From: Mycobacterium sp.
GTDB lineage: Bacteria; Actinomycetota; Actinomycetes; Mycobacteriales; Mycobacteriaceae
Direction of reading: 5' to 3'
Length of the DNA stretch: 53,758 nt
Assembly (NCBI GenBank): GCA_025965975.1
Contig: JAOPVX010000058.1
Span: 1-53,758, forward strand
Both the position numbers and the translations under genes were made by a program. Position 1 is the stretch's first letter; the number at the start of each line of letters is the position of its first letter. The notes under the pieces were generated by a model. It was not told where the DNA came from. It worked only from the letters and a program-made list of their open reading frames with translations, and ran no database searches. Of this stretch, positions 8,291-22,235 are shown one piece after another.

Positions 8291-8476
8291 TGCCCGCCTC
8301 ACAGCGACAATGTCGCTCCAGCATGGCAGTTCGCTTCGAATCTCGGACCCACGACAACATCCCGGAACACCCCGGCAAAGTAGTATGCGGTCGTTCAAAA
8401 AGGTTGATATCGCATGTGATATGTGCGTTCACGCTGACCTATTGGTAGCCGGCCGCGACGGATGTGGCGGGTGTGG

Positions 8477-9340
8477 TTAGCCCTCTTGCGGTCCCTCGAC
8501 CACGCCTTGCGCGGCTTGCGCGCGCTGCTCGTAGGAGCGCCGCTTATCGGCGTCGAAGTCCAAGAAAACGGTGTCGAGCCCCAAACGCTTGTTGAGCCAA
8601 CGCCTTCCGCGCGGGCCCAGCATCTGCGCGGCCTGCGCGGTGAACCGCAGTGGCGCCGGAACCGACACGTGCGTCTTGGGCTTGTCGAGTGTCTTGACGA
8701 CGGCTGCGGCGATGTCTTCTGGCTCCACCGGCTTGATGGCACCGCTGTTCTTGGTGCCCGAGATGAGTTCGGTGTTGGTGAACGGTGGCATCACCACCGA
8801 TACCTCGACGCCGTGCGGCGCCATTTCATCGGCCAGCGCGGCGGACAAGCCGACCACACCGAACTTGGCGCCCGCATAGACCACCTGACCGGGAAGCGGG
8901 ATCAGTCCTGACAGCGACGCGATGTTCATGATGTGGCCGCTGCGGCGGGCGATCATGTCCGGTAGCGCCAGCTGACACCCGGTCAACACCCCGTAAAGGT
9001 TGACTTCGATCGAGGATCGGATCGCCTGCTCGGACTGTTCGAGGAACGGACCGATCGGCATCACGCCTGCGTTGTTGATCAGCACGTCGATGTGCCCGCC
9101 GCCGTCGGTGCGAGCCTTGTCGAGGAACGTCGCGAACGATCGGCGGTCGCTGACGTCGAGCGGGTAGCCAGAGACCTGGCCGAGTTTGGTGAGGTCGGCG
9201 ACTGCCGACTCCCCCAGCGCGACGTCACGGTCGCCGATGACCACCCGGGCACCACGGGCCAGCAGCGCCTTGGCGGTGGCATAGCCGATGCCGCGGGCGG
9301 CGCCGGTGATCGCGATGGTCCTACCGCTGATGTTGTCCAT
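8477..9340 (-). CDS. short-chain dehydrogenase/reductase (SDR)
   Basis: A classical SDR of 287 residues. The NAD(P)-binding TGAARGIG is at 12-19, NNAG at 89-92, the catalytic Ser lies in IASLSG (about 142-144), and Tyr155-x3-Lys159 sits in YAGAK. An Asp-rich GDRD after the second strand hints at NAD preference. I chose ATG 9340: TAAAGT lies eight bases upstream as a -10, giving a leaderless start, whereas the longer frame (from 9364) would place the start inside a palindromic operator. The substrate is unknown. It faces the metZ block and is divergent from the GNAT gene. Confidence 0.88.
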   Translation of the reverse strand: MDNISGRTIAITGAARGIGYATAKALLARGARVVIGDRDVALGESAVADLTKLGQVSGYPLDVSDRRSFATFLDKARTDGGGHIDVLINNAGVMPIGPFLEQSEQAIRSSIEVNLYGVLTGCQLALPDMIARRSGHIMNIASLSGLIPLPGQVVYAGAKFGVVGLSAALADEMAPHGVEVSVVMPPFTNTELISGTKNSGAIKPVEPEDIAAAVVKTLDKPKTHVSVPAPLRFTAQAAQMLGPRGRRWLNKRLGLDTVFLDFDADKRRSYEQRAQAAQGVVEGPQEG

Positions 9341-9346
9341 GCGGCC

Positions 9347-9368
9347 AAACTTTACATGTGTCAAGTTT
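9347..9368 (-). promoter_or_regulatory. Palindromic operator overlapping the SDR -10
   Basis: A 22-bp imperfect palindrome with six-base perfect arms AAACTT and AAGTTT; 18 of 22 positions are symmetric by eye. On the minus strand it contains TTGACA and then TAAAGT, a TANNNT -10 eight bases before the SDR ATG. A TetR- or MarR-like repressor bound here would block the promoter. No regulator gene is adjacent. Confidence 0.5.
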
Positions 9369-9532
9369 GGGTTGAAAGTGGGCGTCCGCCGACGAAACTC
9401 CGCGTGTGTGTGAGATTCGTCGATCTGTCGAGCGCAACCTCAGTTTCGGCGCCGACCTGGCGCGATTTCGAATCAACCTGAGGGAATCGGCCGCTTTGGA
9501 ATGCGGCCGGGCGGTAGGCGTTAGACATTTAG

Positions 9533-10039
9533 GTGATGTCTCGAGGCATGCGCGTAGCAGTGAACCGGCTTCGCTTCGTTGCGGTCAGCCAGGAAGACCC
9601 GCTGGCCCAGCCGCTGCTGGCCGAGCTTGCCGTCGAGTACGCCAGCCGGTACGGCGCCACCGAGGAAGCGGTGGCGAAATGGCTGCGCGGCTATCCGGCC
9701 GACGAGTTCGGCCCGCCCGGCGGCGGCCTGCTCATCGGACTCCACAACGACCAGCCGGTCACCGGCGGTGCGTTCCGACGGTTCGATGACGCCACGGCCG
9801 AGCTCAAGCGCATCTGGACCGACAGCCGTTATCGGCGCCAAGGCCATGCGAAGGCGTTGCTCGCCGAGCTCGAGGCCGAGGTCGTCGCCCGCGGATACCG
9901 GCGTGTATATCTGACGACGGGCGATCGCCAGCCCGAGGCCGAGGCGCTCTACCTCTCGACGGGGTACATCCGGCTGGCCGAGCCGCTGCCCGCGGAGGGC
10001 GAGGTCTATCCGCTCGCGTTTGTGAAGACGCTGTCATGA
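9533..10039 (+). CDS. GNAT family N-acetyltransferase
   Basis: A 168-residue GNAT acetyltransferase. The acetyl-CoA pyrophosphate loop is RYRRQGHAKAL, preceded by the strand ELKRIWTDS; YLTTGDRQPEAEALYLSTGY is the usual motif B region. GTG 9533, ATG 9536 and ATG 9548 are all possible starts. Its end overlaps the first monooxygenase gene by four bases (ATGA), heading a four-gene cluster with three luciferase-like monooxygenases. By analogy with bacterial S-alkylcysteine salvage operons, it may acetylate the amino group of a substrate before oxidation; that role is inference. Confidence 0.88.
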   Translation: MMSRGMRVAVNRLRFVAVSQEDPLAQPLLAELAVEYASRYGATEEAVAKWLRGYPADEFGPPGGGLLIGLHNDQPVTGGAFRRFDDATAELKRIWTDSRYRRQGHAKALLAELEAEVVARGYRRVYLTTGDRQPEAEALYLSTGYIRLAEPLPAEGEVYPLAFVKTLS

Positions 10040-11124
10040 CCGAGCATCTGCACCTGGCGGTCGCGCTCGACGGTTACGGCTGGCACCCTGAGGCATGGCG
10101 GCGCACGCCGGACCTCGAACCCGTCACCAGCGGCCGGTACTGGTCCGGCCTTGCCGCCACCGCCGAACGCGGACTGCTCGATTTCGTGACCTTCGACGAC
10201 GCGCTCACCGCTCAGCGGCGCCGCCGTCCCGGGATCGAGCCCCGTTGGCTCGCGGGCCGACCCGACGCGGTGCTTGTCGCCTCCCGGGTGGCGCCGGTGA
10301 CCAACCACATCGGTCTGATACCCGTCGCCACCGTGACCCACACCGAGCCGTTCCACGTCTCGAAAGCCATTGCCACACTGGACTTCGTCTCGCATGGCCG
10401 AGCCGGTTGGCAGGTGCGGGTCAGCGGCACCCCACACGAGGCCGACCTGTTCGGGCGCCGCGACATCCGGGGGACGGATCTGTTCGACGAGGCCTCCGAT
10501 GCGGTAGAGGTCATCCGCCGGCTCTGGGACAGTTGGGAGGACGACGCGGCCATCCGCGACGTCGCGACCGGACGATTCGTCGACCGGGACAAGCTGCACT
10601 ACATCGACTTCACAGGTAAGTACTTCTCGGTCAAGGGCCCCTCGATCACCCCGCGTCCACCGCAGGGCCAACCCGTCGTTGCGGCCCTGGCGCACGCGGT
10701 GCCGATCTACGAGTTTGCCTCGCGCAGTGCCGATCTAGTCTTCATCACACCGCAGAACGACGACTCTCTTCGAGCCATCCTTGGGGAGATTGCACAGGCC
10801 GGCGGCGCCGGTCTCAAGGTCTACGCCGACATTTTCGTCTCGTTCGACGGCACGACCGACCCTCGCTCGGACGCGTTGGTGTTCGACGGCGCCCCAACCG
10901 AACTCGTGGACCTGATCCTGCGTTGGCAGCAGTCCGGCATCGCGGGCGTTAGGCTGCGGCCCGCAGTCAACGCCACCGACCTGCCCGTGATCGCCGACGA
11001 GGTGGTGCCACTGCTCCAGCAGGCCGGGCGCTTCCGCCGCACCTACATCGACGGCGAGACACTGCGCGAACGGCTCGGATTGCCCATCGCTGTGAACCGC
11101 TATGCGACGGCGGAGCCGTCATGA
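10036..11124 (+). CDS. LLM class flavin-dependent monooxygenase, NtaA/DszA-like
   Basis: A 362-residue luciferase-like TIM-barrel oxidoreductase. N-terminal [17 protein letters not shown], central [13 protein letters not shown] and the following [20 protein letters not shown] are typical of the NtaA/SnaA/DszA branch of FMNH2-dependent two-component monooxygenases. These attack C-S or C-N bonds, as in nitrilotriacetate, dibenzothiophene sulfone and N-acetyl-S-alkylcysteines. It is shorter than DszA. Start and stop overlap the neighbours by four bases on each side, implying translational coupling. No flavin reductase gene is nearby, so FMNH2 would come from elsewhere. The substrate is unknown. 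Confidence 0.85.
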   Translation: MTEHLHLAVALDGYGWHPEAWRRTPDLEPVTSGRYWSGLAATAERGLLDFVTFDDALTAQRRRRPGIEPRWLAGRPDAVLVASRVAPVTNHIGLIPVATVTHTEPFHVSKAIATLDFVSHGRAGWQVRVSGTPHEADLFGRRDIRGTDLFDEASDAVEVIRRLWDSWEDDAAIRDVATGRFVDRDKLHYIDFTGKYFSVKGPSITPRPPQGQPVVAALAHAVPIYEFASRSADLVFITPQNDDSLRAILGEIAQAGGAGLKVYADIFVSFDGTTDPRSDALVFDGAPTELVDLILRWQQSGIAGVRLRPAVNATDLPVIADEVVPLLQQAGRFRRTYIDGETLRERLGLPIAVNRYATAEPS

Positions 11125-12242
11125 GCGTTCCGCTGTCGATCCTCGACCTGGCGCCGATCAGCGAAGGCTGCGATGCCGCGTCCGCGCTGCGCAACACAGT
11201 CGACCTCGCCCAGCACGCCGAGCAGTGGGGGTTCAAGCGCTACTGGATCGCCGAACATCACTTTGTCGCCGTCGCCAGCTCGTCGCCTGCGGTGCTGATC
11301 GGTCAGATCGCCGCCGCCACCGACAGGATTCGCGTCGGCGCCGCCGCGGTGCAGCTCGGCCAGACCACTGCCGTGGCTGTCGTGGAGAGCTTCGGCATGC
11401 TCGAGGCGTTTCATCCTGGCCGTATCGACCTCGGCGTCGGACGATCCGGCCAGCGACGCAGGGAAGCCCAGAAGCCTCGCGGGCCCAAACCGCCACCCAA
11501 GCCCCCCCGCGAATGGCGCGATGTTGACGGGGTGGTCGTCCCGCCGCCGTTCGACATCAGTGCCCTGATGCGCAACCCGAGACTGCGCGCGCGGATGTCG
11601 GTGCTGCAGCAGCCCGAAGCCATCACGCCCGATTTCGGCCAGCAGGTCGGCGACATCCTTGCCATGCTGGACGGCAGCTACGAGATCGACGGTGTCGACG
11701 CCCACGCCACGCCCGGAGAGCGGTCGGCTCTGACACCGTGGATATTCGGCAGCAGCAAGGGTCAGAGCGCGCAGGTGGCCGGCGCGCGGGGGCTGCCGTT
11801 CGTCGCCAGCTACCACATCACACCTGCTACCGCGCTGGAGGCGATCGACGTCTACCGCGCCGCGTTCAAACCGTCGGCCGCGCTGTCCGAGCCGTATGTC
11901 GTGGTGTCGGCGGATGTGGTGGTGTCCGACGACACCGCCACCGCCCGACATCTCGCATCCAGCTATGGACAGTGGGTGTACTCGATCCGCGCCTGCGACG
12001 GCGCGATCCCCTACCCCGACCCCGACAAGGTCGCGGCGCTGACGGCCGAGCAGATGGCGGTGGTAAAGGACCGCACCGCAACGCAATTCGTCGGTGATCC
12101 CGACGAGGTTGCCGACAAGCTGGAAACTCTGCAGCGGGTCACCGCGGCCGACGAACTGGTCATCACCTCAGTGACCCACCGTCACGCCGACCGGCTGCGC
12201 TCGCACGAACTGATCGCGAAAGCGTGGGGATTGAGCGGATGA
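11121..12242 (+). CDS. LLM class flavin-dependent oxidoreductase
   Basis: A 373-residue protein of the luciferase-like superfamily, closest in pattern to the single-component luciferase-like (MsnO8-type) group. It shows [15 protein letters not shown] near residues 38-52, [13 protein letters not shown], and the barrel motif [14 protein letters not shown]. An unusual Pro/Lys-rich loop ([15 protein letters not shown]) follows at about 117-131. It is coupled to both neighbours through ATGA overlaps. Flavin or F420 cannot be decided from the sequence. It is a different subfamily from the NtaA-like enzymes on both sides, so the cluster probably carries out successive oxidations. Confidence 0.82.
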   Translation: MSVPLSILDLAPISEGCDAASALRNTVDLAQHAEQWGFKRYWIAEHHFVAVASSSPAVLIGQIAAATDRIRVGAAAVQLGQTTAVAVVESFGMLEAFHPGRIDLGVGRSGQRRREAQKPRGPKPPPKPPREWRDVDGVVVPPPFDISALMRNPRLRARMSVLQQPEAITPDFGQQVGDILAMLDGSYEIDGVDAHATPGERSALTPWIFGSSKGQSAQVAGARGLPFVASYHITPATALEAIDVYRAAFKPSAALSEPYVVVSADVVVSDDTATARHLASSYGQWVYSIRACDGAIPYPDPDKVAALTAEQMAVVKDRTATQFVGDPDEVADKLETLQRVTAADELVITSVTHRHADRLRSHELIAKAWGLSG

Positions 12243-13567
12243 GACAAGGCAAGCACCGCAAACCCATTCATCTGGCCGCGCACTTCCCTGGTGTCAACAA
12301 CACCACGGTGTGGACGGATCCGGAGTCGGGCAGCCAGATCGAGTTCGACTCGTTCGCGCACCTCGCGAAGACGGCGGAGCGCGGCCTTTTCGACTTCTTC
12401 TTCCTCGCCGAGGGCCTGCGGCTGCGGGAGCATCGTGGCCGCATCCACGACCTTGACGTGGTCGGCCGCCCCGACACCTTCGCCGTCCTCGCCGCGCTCG
12501 CCGGCGTCACCGACCGATTGGGGTTGGCAGGCACCATCAATACCACGTTCAACGAACCATTCGAAGTGGCAAGGCAATTCGCCACCCTCGACCACCTGTC
12601 CGACGGCCGCGCAGGCTGGAACATGGTCACCTCGTCGGACGCGTTCACCGGCGAGAACTTCCGTCGCGGCGGCTTCCTCGACCACTCCGACCGCTACAAG
12701 CGCGCCGAGGAGTTCATCATCGTCGCGCGCAAGTTCTGGGGCAGCTGGGCGCCCGACGCTGTGGTCGCCGACCGTGACAGCGGAATCTACGTCGATCCGG
12801 GCCGCATTCGGCAGGTCGAGCACAACGGTGCACACTTCGACGTCCGCGGCGTCGCGACGTTGCCGCCACCGCCGCAGGGCCATCCGGTGCTGTTGCAGGC
12901 CGGCGACTCCGCCGATGGCCGCGCGTTCGGCGCCAAACACGCCGACGCGTTGTTCACGCTGCACTCCGCGCTGCAGGCAGGGCAGCAGTACTACGCCGAC
13001 GTCAAGGGTCGCGCGGCGTCTCTTGGCCGAGATCCCGACCAGCTCAAGGTGTTTCCCGCGGCAACGTTCGTGCTCGGCGACACCCCCGAGGACGCGGCCG
13101 ACAAGGCACGTCACATCCGCCTGCAGCAAGTCAGCGGGCCGACCGCGATCGCGATGCTCGAGCAGGTCTGGCAGCGTGACCTCTCGGCCTACGACCCGGA
13201 GGGCCCACTGCCCGACGTCGAACCGGTCGACGACCCGACCATCACGCAGGGCCGGGTCCGGCACGGCGACCCGAAGGCCGTCGCCGCCGCCTGGCGGGAA
13301 CGCGCGGAGGCCGACAACCTGAGTATCAGGCAACTGGTCATCGCCGTCACCAGTCGTCAACAATTCGTCGGCACGCCGGCTCAAGTGGCCAACGAGATCG
13401 AACTGCACGTGCAGTCCGACGCCTGTGACGGCTTCATCCTCGTGCCTCACCTGACCCCGCACGGGCTCGACGACTTCGTCGACCGGGTGGTCCCGTTGCT
13501 GCAGGAGCGCGGCGGCTTCCGCACCGAATACACCGGCCACACCCTGCGCGACCACCTCGGCCTATAG
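12239..13567 (+). CDS. NtaA/DmoA family FMN-dependent monooxygenase
   Basis: A 442-residue two-component flavin monooxygenase of the NtaA/SnaA/DszA group, of normal length. Recognisable segments are HLAAHFPGVNNTTVW at the start, GLFDFFFLAEGLRLRE, DGRAGWNMVTSSDAF and the PPQGHPVLLQAGDS block. Family members cleave C-N or C-S bonds with FMNH2 and oxygen. ATG 12239 overlaps the preceding stop (ATGA) and is chosen over GTG 12224. It is the last gene of the GNAT-LLM-LLM-LLM set. B. subtilis YxeK, which works on N-acetylated S-(2-succino)cysteine, belongs to this family. Confidence 0.9.
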   Translation: MRQGKHRKPIHLAAHFPGVNNTTVWTDPESGSQIEFDSFAHLAKTAERGLFDFFFLAEGLRLREHRGRIHDLDVVGRPDTFAVLAALAGVTDRLGLAGTINTTFNEPFEVARQFATLDHLSDGRAGWNMVTSSDAFTGENFRRGGFLDHSDRYKRAEEFIIVARKFWGSWAPDAVVADRDSGIYVDPGRIRQVEHNGAHFDVRGVATLPPPPQGHPVLLQAGDSADGRAFGAKHADALFTLHSALQAGQQYYADVKGRAASLGRDPDQLKVFPAATFVLGDTPEDAADKARHIRLQQVSGPTAIAMLEQVWQRDLSAYDPEGPLPDVEPVDDPTITQGRVRHGDPKAVAAAWRERAEADNLSIRQLVIAVTSRQQFVGTPAQVANEIELHVQSDACDGFILVPHLTPHGLDDFVDRVVPLLQERGGFRTEYTGHTLRDHLGL

Positions 13568-13603
13568 GCTGGCCCGAGGTGTCGGCGACACCGGGGGTGG
13601 GAT

Positions 13604-13900
13604 GTGGCGATTTCACAGACGACGGTGGGGTGGCTGCTCCTTGGCGCGGCCGCCCTGACATTCGTCGTGGGATTCGCCTCACGGACGTTCATCGGCCGCA
13701 GGCGCGACACCAAGGCGGTGCGCAGCCTCGTGCGTACGTTCCGCAAGACCGGGGTCGCGCGGGTGTTGTTCGGACGATTCGAGGGCGACGTACTCGACGA
13801 CGACGAACTCGACAGCATGATCCTGATGCCAACGGTCGTCATCGGTTGTGGGTTGTGCCTTACCGCGATCTTCCTGCTTGGCTACGAAACCCTCGCCTAA
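13604..13900 (+). CDS. small membrane protein, two TM segments
   Basis: A 98-residue protein starting at GTG 13604. Hydrophobic segments lie at about 8-26 (VGWLLLGAAALTFVVGFAS) and 74-94 (MPTVVIGCGLCLTAIFLL), separated by a basic then acidic loop. I do not recognise the family. It lies 36 bases after the monooxygenase cluster on the same strand and converges with the MBL hydrolase gene, 18 bases away. Confidence 0.65.
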   Translation: MAISQTTVGWLLLGAAALTFVVGFASRTFIGRRRDTKAVRSLVRTFRKTGVARVLFGRFEGDVLDDDELDSMILMPTVVIGCGLCLTAIFLLGYETLA

Positions 13901-13918
13901 CGCATCATTCCTAGCGCA

Positions 13919-14653
13919 TCATTTCGGTGTCGCCTGCGCGGCCGCGTCGCGGATCGAGCCCCGCCAGACCGGCCCATGGCCGGGCAGCAGCACCTCGTTG
14001 TCCAGCATTCCCAGCGCGGCAAGGCTGCGCACGCAGCCGTCCTTGTCGTGGTTGAACATGTCCGGCAGCAGCTGCGGGCCGCTACGCGGCGACACCGGGT
14101 GGCCGGTGACCAACGCGTCGCCGGCGACGAGCACACCGTCGACCACGAACGAGCAGTGTCCGCCGGTGTGGCCCGGGGTCGGAATCGAGAGCGGCGCACC
14201 CGGCAGCCCTGCCGCGACGTCTTCGGTGAGTGCCTGCGTGGTCGGGATGCCGTCGCGCGTGAACGCGCCCTTGCGGGAGATCGCCACCGACCACTTCAGC
14301 CATCGCGGTTGCCAGATGTGCATTGCGACGTCCACCGGCGACGCCTGCTCGAGATATTCGCGTTTGGAGTGGCCGACCTCCGAGGCATGGCAATACACCG
14401 GTGTGCCATGGGTTTTCGCGAACCAGATGGCCGAGCCGAAGTGATCGATGTGTGCGTGCGTCAGCAGGATCGCGCGCAGGTCGTCGACGCCCAAGCCCAG
14501 CTGGCGCAGCGAGGCGAGCACATCGTCGCGGCTGCCGGGAAAGCCGGCGTCGATGAGTATGACGCCGTTGCCGTCGGTGACCAGTGTCCAGTTCACCAGG
14601 TCGGTCTGCGCGAAGTGCACGGTGTCGGTGATGGCGGTCAGAGCCGGTGCCAT
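13919..14653 (-). CDS. metallo-beta-lactamase fold hydrolase (Rv0406c-like)
   Basis: A 244-residue MBL-fold metal-dependent hydrolase. The zinc motif HxHxDH is seen as THAHIDHFG, with further His ligands in [10 protein letters not shown] and in LPGHGP. The family includes glyoxalase II-like thioesterases, lactonases and others; no specific substrate is visible. It is divergent from fgd, with 35 bases between the start codons. The MBL / fgd / pta / ackA order matches Rv0406c-Rv0409. Confidence 0.88.
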   Translation of the reverse strand: MAPALTAITDTVHFAQTDLVNWTLVTDGNGVILIDAGFPGSRDDVLASLRQLGLGVDDLRAILLTHAHIDHFGSAIWFAKTHGTPVYCHASEVGHSKREYLEQASPVDVAMHIWQPRWLKWSVAISRKGAFTRDGIPTTQALTEDVAAGLPGAPLSIPTPGHTGGHCSFVVDGVLVAGDALVTGHPVSPRSGPQLLPDMFNHDKDGCVRSLAALGMLDNEVLLPGHGPVWRGSIRDAAAQATPK

Positions 14654-14688
14654 CTCGTGAGTGTAAGCAGTGGAGTAGAAACGAACAC

Positions 14689-15699
14689 GTGGCTGAACTC
14701 AAACTGGGATACAAGGCGTCGGCGGAGCAGTTCGCCCCGCGGGAACTCGTCGAACTGGCCGTGGCGGCTGAAGCGCACGGCATGGACAGCGCAACGGTCA
14801 GCGATCACTTCCAGCCGTGGCGCCACGAAGGCGGTCATGCGCCGTTCTCGCTGGCCTGGATGACCGCGGTGGGGGAGCGCACCAAGCGCCTGGTCCTTGG
14901 CACCTCGGTGCTGACCCCGACCTTCCGCTACAACCCCGCCGTCATCGCTCAGGCATTCGCGACGATGGGTTGCCTGTATCCGGACCGGATCTTCCTTGGC
15001 GTTGGCACCGGCGAGGCGCTCAACGAGATCGCCACCGGGTTCATCGGCGAATGGCCAGAGTTCAAAGAGCGTTATGCCCGCTTGCGGGAGTCCATCAAGC
15101 TGATGCGTGAGCTGTGGCTCGGTGACCGGGTGGACTTCGAGGGCGAGTACTACCACACCAAAGGCGCGTCGATTTACGACGTACCCGAGGGCGGCGTCCC
15201 TATCTACATCGCGGCGGGAGGGCCGCAGGTGGCCAAATACGCAGGGCGCGCTGGCGATGGGTTCATCTGCACGTCGGGCAAGGGCGAGGAGCTGTACAAG
15301 GACAAGCTGATCCCCGCGGTGAAAGAGGGCGCCGAGGCGGCCGGCCGCAACCCCGACGACATCGACCGGATGATCGAGATCAAGATGTCCTACGATCCCG
15401 ACCCCAAGCTGGCGCTGGAGAACACCCGGTTCTGGGCGCCTCTGTCGCTGACCGCCGAGCAGAAGCACAGCATCGACGACCCCATCGAGATGGAGAAGGC
15501 CGCCGACGCGCTGCCCATCGAGCAGGTCGCCAAGCGTTGGATCGTCTCGTCGGATCCCGACGAGGCCGTCGAGAAGGTCGGCCAATACGTGACCTGGGGG
15601 CTGAACCACCTGGTCTTCCACGCGCCCGGGCACGACCAGCGCCGGTTCCTCGAACTGTTCAGCAAGGATTTGGAGCCGCGGCTGCGCCGACTCGGCTGA
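14689..15699 (+). CDS. fgd: F420-dependent glucose-6-phosphate dehydrogenase
   Basis: FGD1 oxidises glucose-6-phosphate and reduces cofactor F420, supplying F420H2 to mycobacterial reductases. The 336 residues match the family length. Residues known to matter in the M. tuberculosis enzyme are present with the same numbers: Asp39, His40 and Trp44 (SDHFQPW), with Glu109 in [11 protein letters not shown] 14689 aligns with the known start and has GGAG about 14 bases upstream. Frames beginning at 14647 are artefacts. This gene is good evidence that the host makes F420, so the LLM oxidoreductases in the window may include F420 users. Confidence 0.97.
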   Translation: MAELKLGYKASAEQFAPRELVELAVAAEAHGMDSATVSDHFQPWRHEGGHAPFSLAWMTAVGERTKRLVLGTSVLTPTFRYNPAVIAQAFATMGCLYPDRIFLGVGTGEALNEIATGFIGEWPEFKERYARLRESIKLMRELWLGDRVDFEGEYYHTKGASIYDVPEGGVPIYIAAGGPQVAKYAGRAGDGFICTSGKGEELYKDKLIPAVKEGAEAAGRNPDDIDRMIEIKMSYDPDPKLALENTRFWAPLSLTAEQKHSIDDPIEMEKAADALPIEQVAKRWIVSSDPDEAVEKVGQYVTWGLNHLVFHAPGHDQRRFLELFSKDLEPRLRRLG

Positions 15700-15717
15700 T
15701 ACGGCAGGCTCTCAGGC

Positions 15718-17774
15718 GTGCCAACCGCGATCTATGTGGCCTCGCCCGAGGGAGACACCGGAAAGTCGACGATCGCGCTAGGGATCCTGCACCGGTTGGC
15801 GGCTACGGTCGCCAAGGTCGGTGTTTTCCGTCCGATCACCCGCCTTGATGAAGTTCGCGATTACATCCTGGAACTGCTGCTGGCCCACACCACCGCGGGC
15901 CTGACCTACGAGGAGTGCGTCGGCGTCGGCTACCAGCAGCTGCACGAGGATCCGGACGGCGCGATCGCCGACATCGTTGACTCCTACCACCACGTCGCCG
16001 ACCAATGCGATGCGGTGTTGATCGTCGGCAGTGATTACACCGACGTCGCCACCCCGAGCGAGCTGTCGATGAACGGCCGGATCGCGGTCAACCTTGGAGC
16101 GCCGGTGGTGCTGGCGGTAAAGGCCAGGGGCCGCACGCCAGAACAGGTCGCCCAGGTGGTGGAGCTCTGCCTGGCCGAGCTGGCCGCCCAGCACGCCCAC
16201 ACCGCCGCGGTGGTGGCCAACCGTTGCGATCCCGCACAGATGACGGCGGTCGCGGACGCGCTGAAGCGGTTCGAACCGCAGACCTACGTGCTTCCCGAAG
16301 AACCGCTGCTGGTCGCTCCGTCGGTGGCCGAACTGCAGAGCGCGGTGGAGGGCACGGTGTTGCGGGGCGAGCCCGCACTGCTGACGCGCGAGGTAATGGA
16401 CGTCCTCGTCGCGGGCATGACCGCCGAGCACGTGCTGGAGCGCCTCACTGAGGGCGTGGCCGTGATCACCCCGGGCGACCGTTCGGATGTGGTGCTGGCC
16501 GTGGTGAGTGCCCATGCGGCCGAGGGCTTTCCGTCCCTGTCGTGTGTGATCCTGAACGGCGGTTTGGAGTTGCATCCGTCGATCTCGTCGTTGGTGTCGG
16601 GCCTTGGGTTGCGGCTGCCGATCATCACGACCAGGTTCGGAACGTTCGAAACCGCGAGCCGGGTGGCGTCGGCGCGTGGGCGGGTCACGGCGAGCTCACA
16701 ACGGAAGATCGACACCGCGATCGCGTTGATGGACACACACGTCGACCTCGCTGATCTGTTGGCGCGCCTGGCGATTCCTATTCCGTCGGTGGTCACGCCG
16801 CAGATGTTCACCTACCGGTTGCTGGACCGGGCTCGCTCGGACCGCAAGCGGATCGTGTTGCCCGAGGGCGAGGACGACCGCATCCTCAAGGCGGCCGGCC
16901 GGCTGCTGCGGCGGGGTGTCGCCGACCTGACCATCGTCGGCGACGAGCTCCAGGTCCGTTCCCGCGCCGCGGAACTCGGCGTCAACCTGTCGGCGGCGGC
17001 GGTGCTCAACCCTCGCACCAGCGAGCTGTGCGACAAGTTCGCCGAGCAGTACGCCGAGTTGCGCAAGAACAAGGGCGTCACGGTTGAGCAGGCCCGCGAG
17101 ATCATCCACGACGTCTCGTATTTCGGCACCATGCTGGTGCACAACGACATGGTCGACGGCATGGTGTCGGGCGCCGCACACACCACCGCGCACACGGTGC
17201 GGCCCGCGTTCGAGATCATCAAGACGCTGCCCGACGTTTCTACGGTGTCGAGCATCTTCCTGATGTGCCTGGCGGACCGGGTGCTGGCCTACGGAGACTG
17301 CGCGATCGTGCCTGATCCGACTGCTGAGCAGCTGGCCGACATCGCGATCTCATCGGCCCGCACTGCCGCCCAGTTCGGGATCGACCCGAGGGTGGCCATG
17401 TTGTCTTATTCGACCGGTACGTCGGGGACCGGTGCCGACGTCGACAAGGTCAGGGCGGCAACCGAATTGGTGCGCACGCGTGAACCCGATCTGCTCATCG
17501 AGGGCCCGATTCAGTACGACGCGGCGGTAGAACCGTCGGTTGCGGCGACCAAGATGCCTGGCTCGAAGGTCGCGGGCCGGGCGACGGTGCTTATCTTCCC
17601 CGATCTCAACACCGGCAACAACACGTACAAGGCGGTGCAACGCAGTGCGGGCGCGATTGCGATCGGTCCGGTGCTGCAGGGTCTGAACAAGCCGGTGAAC
17701 GATCTATCGCGTGGCGCGCTTGTCGAGGACATCGTCAACACCGTCGCCATCACCGCGATCCAGGCGCAGGACAA

Positions 17775-17778
<4 letters not shown>
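15718..17778 (+). CDS. pta: phosphate acetyltransferase (long form)
   Basis: Pta interconverts acetyl-CoA and acetyl phosphate. The 686-residue protein is the long three-part form: an N-terminal P-loop dethiobiotin-synthetase-like domain ([15 protein letters not shown] at 9-23), a central DRTGG-type regulatory domain, and a C-terminal phosphotransacetylase domain from about 365 ([34 protein letters not shown]). It starts at GTG 15718 and overlaps ackA by four bases, giving the usual acetate operon. Confidence 0.95.
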
Positions 17779-22134
<4,356 letters not shown>

Positions 22135-22137
<3 letters not shown>

Positions 22138-22233
22138 CACCGGCTGTCTGTTCTTCGCGCGAGCGCTCATCACCGGCTGTCTGTTCTTCGCGCGAGCGCT
22201 CATCACCGGCTGTCTGTTCTTCGCGCGAGCGCT
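22135..22233 (-). repeat. 33-bp tandem repeat, three identical units, at the glnX/glnH junction
   Basis: Three perfect 33-bp units at 22135-22167, 22168-22200 and 22201-22233, followed by a 9-base partial unit (22234-22242). On the gene strand each unit reads ATG AGC GCT CGC GCG AAG and ends CCG GTG, so each encodes MSARAKNRQPV in the glnH frame. The glnX stop TGA overlaps the first ATG (TGATG), and the last unit runs into the glnH ATG. The length is a multiple of three, so copy number changes would keep the frame. Confidence 0.97.
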
Positions 22234-22235
22234 CA

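Noticed and set aside
8302-8316. Hairpin AGCGAC-AAT-GTCGCT as a terminator after the hypothetical gene
   Set aside because: The stem is short and no T-run follows, so termination cannot be supported.
8405-8422. Inverted repeat ATATC...GATAT between the convergent genes
   Set aside because: It is not next to a promoter or start codon on either strand, so an operator role is unsupported.
13901-13932. Direct repeat CGCATCATT between the small membrane gene and the MBL gene
   Set aside because: It is nine bases twice in an 18-base gap plus the end of a gene; this is likely chance.
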